Shown: positions 58,282 through 64,000 of the stretch, piece after piece
Position numbering within the stretch: position 1 is the stretch's first letter
Layout: every line of letters starts with the position of its first letter
Origin: Limimaricola cinnabarinus
GTDB taxonomy: Bacteria; Pseudomonadota; Alphaproteobacteria; Rhodobacterales; Rhodobacteraceae
Assembly: GCF_002723615.1 (NCBI RefSeq)
Contig: NZ_KZ304961.1
Span: 1 to 64,000, forward strand
Reading direction: 5' to 3'
DNA: 64,000 bases
Notes under the pieces: generated by a model
What the model was told of the DNA's origin: nothing
Seen by the model: only the letters and a program-made list of their open reading frames with translations
The model's database searches: none
Made by a program: the position numbers and the translations under genes

Positions 58282-59463
58282 TCAGCGCCGCCTGAGCGGC
58301 GCGCGCGCCGCCTCTTCCGCGGACCACGCCTGTATCCCCGCGACGAGGCCCGAGACGATGCGCGCGCGCTGCACGGGATCGATCAACCGCGCGCGGTCGC
58401 CCGCGTTGGACAAGAACCCCACCTCGACCAGCACGGAGGGAAAATCGGCGGCGTTGAGCACCGCCAGCGGCGCGCTGCGGCGCGGCCGGGTGTTGAGATG
58501 CGCCCCCGCCTCGCGCAGCGCCGCCACCAGCGCGCTTGCCAGCCGCGCGCTTTGCGGCGCGGTGTCGAGCCGGGCCAGGTCCATCAGCGCCGTCGCGACC
58601 CGGTCGTCCTGCCGGCTGAGATCGAGCCCCGACAGCAGATCGCCCCTCTGGTGCCGCTCGACCATCCGGCTCGATGCGGCATCCTGCGCCTCGTCCGACA
58701 GGGTATAGACCGACCCGCCCGAGGCCTCGTCCTCCTCCAGCGCATCCGCGTGCAGCGACAAGAGCAGCCCCGCGCCCGCGGCGCGGGCGATGGTCATCCG
58801 CTCGGAGAGCGACACGAAGGCGTCGTCGTCGCGGGTCAGCACGGCGCGCATGGTGCCGGTGCGGTTGATCGCCTCGGCCGTCTCGCGCGCCAGCCGCAGC
58901 ATCAGATCGGCCTCGATCAGCCCTTCGCGCATGGCGCCGGGATCGACGCCGCCATGGCCCGCATCCACCGCCACCACGAGCGGGCCCTGCGCCGCCCGTT
59001 CGGGCGCTGCCAGCACCTCGCCCGCCGGGTCCTGCGTTCGGGCGCGGGCGGCGAACTCCTCCGCCGTCACCGCCCCCAGCGCCACGCGCAGCCGCGCGGC
59101 GCCTGCGGAGGTGGTGCGCATTTCGGCGCTGTCGATGCCGAGCGGCTCGGCCAGATCGAGCACGAGGCGCGACCAGCCCGGCCGCCCGCGCCCGAGCCGC
59201 AGCGCGGTGGCGCGCTCGCCCGAGAGCAGCGCGGCCGGATCGGCCCCGCTCCAGTCGGCCTCGGCGAAATCGAGCACGAGGCGGCGCGGCGCGTCGAGGG
59301 TAAAGATGCGCCACGGCACCGGCTGGCTCAGCGCGAGATCGATCTCGACGCCCTTCCGGCTGTCCTCGATCCGGCTTTTCGCGGGATCGAGCCGCGCCAG
59401 CCCCGAGAACTCCTGCGCCTGAAGCGGCGCGGCCAGCAGCAGCGCGAGCCCGATCCCTTTCAT
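58282..59463 (-). CDS. N-acetylmuramoyl-L-alanine amidase with AMIN domain
   Basis: The 393-residue exported zinc amidase has a signal peptide (about 1-16, ending LQA), an AMIN-like targeting domain (about 20-125), a linker, and an Amidase_3 domain (about 165-385). The zinc motifs are VDAGHGGVDPG, IEADLMLRLA and LLLSLHAD. It separates daughter cells by cutting between MurNAc and the stem peptide. ATG 59463 follows GGAGAAAG, which is a better site than that of ATG 59481. It is 50 bases after the aminotransferase gene on the same strand. Confidence 0.93.
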   Translation of the reverse strand: MKGIGLALLLAAPLQAQEFSGLARLDPAKSRIEDSRKGVEIDLALSQPVPWRIFTLDAPRRLVLDFAEADWSGADPAALLSGERATALRLGRGRPGWSRLVLDLAEPLGIDSAEMRTTSAGAARLRVALGAVTAEEFAARARTQDPAGEVLAAPERAAQGPLVVAVDAGHGGVDPGAMREGLIEADLMLRLARETAEAINRTGTMRAVLTRDDDAFVSLSERMTIARAAGAGLLLSLHADALEEDEASGGSVYTLSDEAQDAASSRMVERHQRGDLLSGLDLSRQDDRVATALMDLARLDTAPQSARLASALVAALREAGAHLNTRPRRSAPLAVLNAADFPSVLVEVGFLSNAGDRARLIDPVQRARIVSGLVAGIQAWSAEEAARAPLRRR

Positions 59464-59513
59464 CTTTCTCCAAATACGCATACCCGGCCTGCCCCGTGCG
59501 CCGCGCCGGGGCC

Positions 59514-60674
59514 TCATGCGGCGCCCGTCTCCGCATGGCCGCGCGCCGCCATGAAGCGGGTCAGACGCTCCAACCCCTCCTCGATATCGGCGGTGGAGCG
59601 GGCGTAGGAGAAGCGAATCCAGCGATGCCCCTCGGCGGGGTCGAAATCGAGCCCCGGCGTCACCGCCACGCCCGCCTCTTCGAGGATCTCGGCGGCGAAG
59701 GCGCGGCTGTCATCGGTGAAGGCCGAAACATCGGCATAGACGTAGAAGGCGCCGTCGGGCGGCGCGAAGCGGGTGAAGCCCGCCCTTGGCAGCCGCTCCA
59801 GCATCAGGCGGCGGTTGGCGGCGTAGACGGCGGCGTTGGCCTCCAACTCCCCGGTCGCGTCCATGGCGTGCAGGGCGAGGCGCTGGGAAGCGTGCGAGGT
59901 GCAGATGAACATGTTCTGCGCGATCCGCTCGATGCCGCGCACGTGTTCGGGCGGCACGATCAGCCAGCCGACGCGCCAGCCGGTCATCGAGAAATACTTG
60001 GAGAACGACCCGATCACATGGGTTTCGTCCGTGACCTCCAGCGCCGAGGTGCCGCGTCCGCCGATGCCGTGATAGATTTCGTCCGAAATGAGCGCCGCAT
60101 CGCGCGCGGCACAGGCCTCGGCCAGCGCCGCGATCCCATCCTTGTCTAGCATGGTGCCCGCCGGGTTCGAGGGCGAGGCCAGCACCAGCCCGTCGAGCGC
60201 ATGCGCCTCGACGTCGCCCGGCACCGGCTGCATCCGGTTTTCGAGCCGGGTGGCGATGTCGATCGGCGCCATGTCGAGCGCCTTGAGGATCTGGCGGTAG
60301 GAGGGGTAGCAGGGCGCGCCCAAGCCCACCCGCGCGCCGGTGTCGAAGAGCTGGGTGAAGCTCAGAAGGAACGCTCCCGACGCGCCTGAGGTGACGACGA
60401 CGCGGGCCGGGTCGAGATCGACGTTGTACCATTCGCCGTAATGCCGCGCGATGCGCGCGCGCAGCTCCGGCAGGCCGAGCGCCACGGTGTAGCCCATCGG
60501 CCCCGTCGCCATCTCGCGCGCCACCTTCTCGACCGCCTCGCGCGGCGCGCCGGTGCCGGGCTGGCCGACCTCCATGTGGATGATGTGCCGGCCCGCCGCC
60601 TCGGCCTGCCGGGCCGCCTCCATCACATCCATCACGATGAAGGGATCGACCTCGCCGCGCCTTGAGTTCCGCAT
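59514..60674 (-). CDS. Class I/II pyridoxal-phosphate aminotransferase
   Basis: The 386-residue aminotransferase has the lysine motif SFSKYFSMTGWRVGW (PLP lysine in FSK), SPSNPAGT for the phosphate end, and DEIYHGI for the pyridine-binding Asp. The family includes aspartate, alanine and aromatic transaminases; the substrate cannot be fixed from sequence alone. It is upstream of the amidase gene, on the minus strand, and divergent from a DsbA-like gene by 137 bases. Confidence 0.9.
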   Translation of the reverse strand: MRNSRRGEVDPFIVMDVMEAARQAEAAGRHIIHMEVGQPGTGAPREAVEKVAREMATGPMGYTVALGLPELRARIARHYGEWYNVDLDPARVVVTSGASGAFLLSFTQLFDTGARVGLGAPCYPSYRQILKALDMAPIDIATRLENRMQPVPGDVEAHALDGLVLASPSNPAGTMLDKDGIAALAEACAARDAALISDEIYHGIGGRGTSALEVTDETHVIGSFSKYFSMTGWRVGWLIVPPEHVRGIERIAQNMFICTSHASQRLALHAMDATGELEANAAVYAANRRLMLERLPRAGFTRFAPPDGAFYVYADVSAFTDDSRAFAAEILEEAGVAVTPGLDFDPAEGHRWIRFSYARSTADIEEGLERLTRFMAARGHAETGAA

Positions 60675-60811
60675 GACAGTCTCCCTAAGCTTTGGCGCGG
60701 TTGTGCCAATCCCGCGCCCCCGCCGTCAATGGGCCGGCTTCATGGTGCGGGAACTTGGCAGGCGGGCGGCGATGTGGTCTGCACGATCCCGACACGATGA
60801 AAGGACATCCC

Positions 60812-61561
60812 ATGCTGCGCAGCCTTATCCGCGCCCTGCCCGTCACCCTGGCGCTTGCCGGTCCTGCCGCCGCCCTCGATCTCGACGCGATGAGCGAGGG
60901 CGAGCGCGAGGCCTTCGGCGCGCAGGTGCGCGCTTACCTTCTGGAGAACCCGGAGGTGCTGATGGAGGCGATCGCCGTGCTCGACCAGCGGCAGGCCGAG
61001 GCCGCGGCGCAGGGCGACAGCGCGATGATCGCCGCCTATTCGGACGCGCTGTTCGACTACGAGGGCGACTGGCAGGGCGGCAACCCGGATGGCGACATCA
61101 CCGTGGTCGAGTTCATGGATTACAAGTGCGGCTATTGCCGCCGCGCCTTTCCCGAGGTCGAGGAGCTGGTCGAGAGCGACGGTAACATCCGCTACATCCT
61201 CAAGGAATTCCCGATCCTTGGCGAGCAGTCGCTGATGGCGTCGCAATTCGCGCTGGCGGTGCGGGCGCTGGAGGGCGACGCGGCCTACAAGCAGGCGCAT
61301 AACGCGCTGATGACGATGCGCTCGGACGTGACCGAGGAGTCGCTCAAGGCGCTGGCCGACAGCCTCGACGCCGATTTCGAGGCGGTGCAGCAGGAGATGG
61401 AGAGCCCCGAGGTGGCGCGCGTCATCGCCGAGAACCGGCAGCTGGCGCAGGCGATGCAGGTTTCGGGCACGCCGAGCTTCGTGATGGGCGAGCAGATGCT
61501 GCGCGGCTATGTGCCGCTGGCGCAGATGCGCGAGATCGTGTCGGCCGAGCGCGGCGAGTGA
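60812..61561 (+). CDS. DsbA/Com1-like periplasmic thiol-disulfide oxidoreductase
   Basis: The 249-residue exported protein has a signal peptide (about 1-22, ending PAAALD), an N-terminal helical segment with a dimerisation-like character, and a thioredoxin-fold domain with the active site CGYC (Cys106 and Cys109) and the cis-Pro loop SGTPSFVMG. DsbA- or ScsC/Com1-type roles in disulfide formation or isomerisation are possible. ATG 60812 follows AAAGGACATCC. A terminator shared with the convergent SH3 gene follows. Confidence 0.93.
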   Translation: MLRSLIRALPVTLALAGPAAALDLDAMSEGEREAFGAQVRAYLLENPEVLMEAIAVLDQRQAEAAAQGDSAMIAAYSDALFDYEGDWQGGNPDGDITVVEFMDYKCGYCRRAFPEVEELVESDGNIRYILKEFPILGEQSLMASQFALAVRALEGDAAYKQAHNALMTMRSDVTEESLKALADSLDADFEAVQQEMESPEVARVIAENRQLAQAMQVSGTPSFVMGEQMLRGYVPLAQMREIVSAERGE

Positions 61562-61588
61562 TCGCGCTTCCAGCCGGTGACATGGGTG

Positions 61589-61614
61589 AAAGGGCGGCCT
61601 TCGGGCCGCCCTTT
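61589..61614. terminator. Bidirectional terminator between the DsbA-like and SH3 genes
   Basis: AAAGGGCGGCC (61589-61599) pairs with GGCCGCCCTTT (61604-61614) with a TTCG tetraloop. Confidence 0.88.
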
Positions 61615-61637
61615 CCTCATGGCTTGCCGCTCGGCGA

Positions 61638-62366
61638 TCAGCGGATGATGTGGACGATGCGGCGCTCCTGCGGCTCGACCACGACCGGGGTGCCGTTGAG
61701 ATAGAGGTAGCTGTATTCGGCTTCCGGCACCGGGGTCAGCTCGACCTCGGCGGGCACGGTGGCGCCGACCACGACCTCGCCGCCGAGCACGACCGGCTCG
61801 ACCGGGTTCTCGCGGACATAGGTGATGGTCTCGTCATTCGGCGTGGCTGCATCGCCGGCCAGGGCACCGAGCGCCGCGGCGCCGAGGACGCCGACCGGAC
61901 CGGCGGCGAGTGCCGCGGCACCGGCGGCGGCAGCCCCCGCCCCGGCGGCGGTGGCGGCGGCATTGTTGGCCGAGTTGTCATAGGTGACGGTCTCGATCTC
62001 GAGCTCGGCGCGGTTGTCGATCACCACGACCGGCTCTTCGGCTTCGGCCATCTCGACGGTCAGGTAATCGCCATAGGCCCAGCCGGTGGTGCCGTCGAGC
62101 GTCACGCGGCACCAGTTGGCCTCTTCGAGGCAGCCCTCGACCGTTACCTCGCCATCGGCGGGGATCACGTCGACGATCTCCATCTCGGGGCCGGGGCCGG
62201 CGCGCAGGTTCAGCTCGGTCGCGGCGGTGGCGGTGGTGCCCGCCATCGCGGTTTCGGCATTGGCGGTGGTTTCGGCCGTCGTTTCCGTGGTCGCGGTCTG
62301 CGCGAAGGCCGGCATCGCGGCCACGAGGGCGGCGGCGGTCGTCATCAGGAGCGATTGCTTGGTCAT
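61638..62366 (-). CDS. Exported SH3-domain protein with a glycine-zipper-like segment
   Basis: The 242-residue protein has a signal peptide (about 1-22, ending PAFA), a Thr/Ala-rich tract (TATTETTAETTANAETA), an SH3b domain (about 48-105: ATELNLRAGPGPEME through GWAYGDYLTVE), an Ala/Gly-rich hydrophobic run (about 130-165) resembling a glycine zipper, and a C-terminal DUF1236-like segment (VVVGATVPAEVELTPVP). SH3b domains usually bind peptidoglycan. Starts at ATG 62366. It lies downstream of ispG. Role unknown; envelope association is inferred. Confidence 0.85.
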   Translation of the reverse strand: MTKQSLLMTTAAALVAAMPAFAQTATTETTAETTANAETAMAGTTATAATELNLRAGPGPEMEIVDVIPADGEVTVEGCLEEANWCRVTLDGTTGWAYGDYLTVEMAEAEEPVVVIDNRAELEIETVTYDNSANNAAATAAGAGAAAAGAAALAAGPVGVLGAAALGALAGDAATPNDETITYVRENPVEPVVLGGEVVVGATVPAEVELTPVPEAEYSYLYLNGTPVVVEPQERRIVHIIR

Positions 62367-62535
62367 CTGTCGTACTCTTGTCCAATGGGGCGCCGCTTGG
62401 GCGGCGCGTCTGGGCAAGAAACGAGAAAGGGGCGGTCCGGGTTCTCCCCACATATGGGCAAGCCCGGGAAATCAGGCGGGAAATTGCCAAGGCATCGGCG
62501 GAAACCGACCGGCTCCCGCCCGATGCCGGATCAAC

Positions 62536-63687
62536 TCATTCGGCGGCTTCAGTGGCCTCGGGGGCCTCGGCGGCGGCCTTGTCGCGCGCCTCGATCTCGG
62601 CGGCCTTCTTCTCGACCTCTTCGACGATGTGGTCGATCATCCGGTCGTTCGACATGCGGTGGCTCTGCTTGCCGGCGAGATAGACCATGCCGTTTCCAGC
62701 GCCGCCGCCGGTGAAGCCGACATCGGTCATCAGCGCCTCTCCGGGGCCGTTCACGACGCAGCCGATGATCGAGAGCGACATCGGAGTCTTCACGTGTTCG
62801 AGCCGCTGCTCCAGCGCCTCGACCGTCTTGATCACGTCGAAGCCCTGCCGCGCGCAGGAGGGGCAGGAGATGATGTTGACGCCGCGATGGCGCAGGCCGA
62901 GGGATTTGAGGATCTCGAAGCCGACCTTCACCTCCTCGACCGGATCGGCCGAGAGGGAGACGCGGATCGTGTCGCCGATACCGGACCACAACAGGTTGCC
63001 CATGCCGATCGCCGATTTGATCGTGCCCGACATCAGCCCGCCCGCCTCGGTGATGCCGAGATGAATGGGCGCGTCGGTGGCGTCGGCGAGCTGCTGGTAG
63101 GCCGCGGCGGCGAGGAAGACGTCGGAGGCCTTCACCGAGATCTTGAACTCGTGGAAGTCGTGATCCTGCAAGAGCTTGATGTGATCGAGCCCGCTTTCGA
63201 CCATCGCGTCGGGGCATGGCTCGGCGTATTTCTCCAGCAGATGCCGCTCCAGCGAGCCCGCATTGACGCCGATGCGGATCGAGCAGCCATGATCCTTGGC
63301 GGCGCGCACCACCTCGGCCACGCGCCTGGCGTCACCGATATTGCCGGGGTTGATCCGCAGGCAGGCCGCGCCCGCCTCGGCGGCCTCGATGGCGCGCTTG
63401 TAGTGGAAATGGATGTCCGCGACGATCGGCACCGGGCTTTCGGCGCAGATCTCGCGCAGCGCGCGGGTGCTGTCCTCGTCGGGGGCGGAGACGCGGACGA
63501 TGTCGGCACCCGCATCGGCGGCGCGGATCACCTGGTCGAGCGTGCCGCGCACATCCGTCGTTTCGGTGTTGGTCATGGTCTGCACCGAGATCGGCGCATC
63601 GCCGCCCACGGGGACGGAGCCGACCATGATCTGGCGCGACTTGCGGCGCTGGATCTCGCGCCAGGGGCGCACGGCGTTCAGGGACAT
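62536..63687 (-). CDS. ispG: 4-hydroxy-3-methylbut-2-enyl-diphosphate synthase
   Basis: IspG, 383 residues, is a 4Fe-4S enzyme of the methylerythritol phosphate isoprenoid pathway. It has the N-terminal [20 protein letters not shown] motif, the cluster cysteines in [10 protein letters not shown] and [10 protein letters not shown], and typical length. The C-terminal tail is Ala/Glu-rich ([11 protein letters not shown]) beyond the usual end. It follows a RodZ-like gene on the same strand by 47 bases, a common order in the Rhodobacteraceae. Confidence 0.95.
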   Translation of the reverse strand: MSLNAVRPWREIQRRKSRQIMVGSVPVGGDAPISVQTMTNTETTDVRGTLDQVIRAADAGADIVRVSAPDEDSTRALREICAESPVPIVADIHFHYKRAIEAAEAGAACLRINPGNIGDARRVAEVVRAAKDHGCSIRIGVNAGSLERHLLEKYAEPCPDAMVESGLDHIKLLQDHDFHEFKISVKASDVFLAAAAYQQLADATDAPIHLGITEAGGLMSGTIKSAIGMGNLLWSGIGDTIRVSLSADPVEEVKVGFEILKSLGLRHRGVNIISCPSCARQGFDVIKTVEALEQRLEHVKTPMSLSIIGCVVNGPGEALMTDVGFTGGGAGNGMVYLAGKQSHRMSNDRMIDHIVEEVEKKAAEIEARDKAAAEAPEATEAAE

Positions 63688-63734
63688 GGGAAACCTCTCG
63701 CGGATCGGGCCGCGGGGTCAGGACCGGCGCGGCG

Positions 63735-64000
63735 TCATTCTGTCGGGACGACCTCCGCCACCCGGACCAGCTCGGCCAGGTCGGAGTCGCTTTGCAGATC
63801 GGCAACCTGATAGCTGGTGGTCAGATTGTCCACCGACAAGGCCAGGTTCGACGTCACGGTGCCGGCATCGCCGACGGGGCCGTAATGCTCGCCCGCCACG
63901 GCGAAGTAGAGGGCGCCGGATTCGCCCACCCGCAGGGTCGGCGGCGTCTCGAGCGCGGGCACCTCCCAGCTATCGCCGCCGTTCATGATGCCCTCATACA
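63735..64000 (-). CDS. RodZ-like helix-turn-helix protein, C-terminal domain (cut by window edge)
   Basis: Only the last 88 or so codons are inside the window; the 5' end lies beyond 64000. The visible part reads YEGIMNGGDSWEVPALETPP (first 20 residues), then GESGALYFAVAGEHYGPVGD, as in the DUF4115 beta domain that ends RodZ-like proteins. In Rhodobacteraceae a cytoskeletal RodZ-like protein with HTH, membrane segment and this domain precedes ispG. The rest of the domain order is assumed, not seen. The frame ends VVPTE. Confidence 0.8.
   Translation of the reverse strand, partial: YEGIMNGGDSWEVPALETPPTLRVGESGALYFAVAGEHYGPVGDAGTVTSNLALSVDNLTTSYQVADLQSDSDLAELVRVAEVVPTE

Overview
The window is chromosomal DNA from a very GC-rich alphaproteobacterium, almost certainly a member of the Rhodobacteraceae/Roseobacter group. 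The grounds are the gene order (trpG-trpD-trpC-moaC-moeA-lexA next to comEC/gltX/gltA; murI, argC, ccmE, GTA lysin/holin, ccmF, ccmH; purL-bolA-grxD; zauP-zapA/tkt/gap), a GAAC-N7-GAAC type LexA box, and protein families typical of that group. About 60 genes were called. They are densely packed, with many ATGA, GTGA or TGATG stop/start overlaps. I see no tRNA, rRNA, IS element, prophage or CRISPR array.

Layout: (1) 1-6236: start of a divergent polysaccharide deacetylase gene (minus, cut by the window), then a tight plus-strand run trpG, trpD, ung, trpC, moaC, moeA and the autoregulated SOS repressor lexA. (2) 6230-12979: comEC (minus), gltX and gltA (plus), an orphan beta-rich protein behind an AT-richer regulatory region, and an enoyl-CoA hydratase/isomerase. 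(3) 13049-19084 (minus): glutamate racemase, argC, ccmE, a gene-transfer-agent-type endolysin and holin, ccmF and ccmH. (4) 19395-24465: a LysR regulator, a candidate small RNA, a secreted protein, purL, bolA-like, monothiol glutaredoxin and a second secreted protein. (5) 24480-29976: zauP/zapA division pair (minus), transketolase, a cupin, DoxX, a 47-residue membrane protein and gap. (6) 30026-34265 (minus): extensin-like peptidase, L,D-transpeptidase, coaD, a CBS-pair protein and a LysR regulator divergent from mmsA (plus). (7) 34377-38401: mmsA, a Tat-exported cupredoxin, a YbdK-type ligase and an Ala/Pro/Thr-rich exported protein. (8) 38474-49963 (minus): uvrA, a peptidoglycan-binding-like protein, lpdA, DUF924, an MFS transporter, queA and a large AsmA-like protein. 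(9) 50064-53413 (plus): bcp, DUF455, an M23 peptidase and a bactofilin. (10) 53656-64000: prfB and PBP1A, a methyltransferase, a muramoyl-alanine amidase, an aminotransferase, a DsbA-like protein, an SH3/glycine-zipper protein, ispG and the end of a RodZ-like gene.

The content is mostly housekeeping: tryptophan and molybdopterin synthesis, central carbon metabolism, cytochrome c maturation and DNA repair. Cell-envelope construction is strongly represented (murI, lysin, extensin-like peptidase, L,D-transpeptidase, M23 with bactofilin, PBP1A, amidase, RodZ). The most interesting theme is gene exchange: a GTA-type lysis pair (release) lies near comEC (uptake), which has a CtrA-like box in front of it, next to lexA. 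I found no clearly new multi-gene system. The best leads are the candidate sRNA, the orphan protein with its upstream dyads, a codon-usage mosaic at the 3' end of gltX, and a small membrane protein whose start codon overlaps that of a divergent gene.
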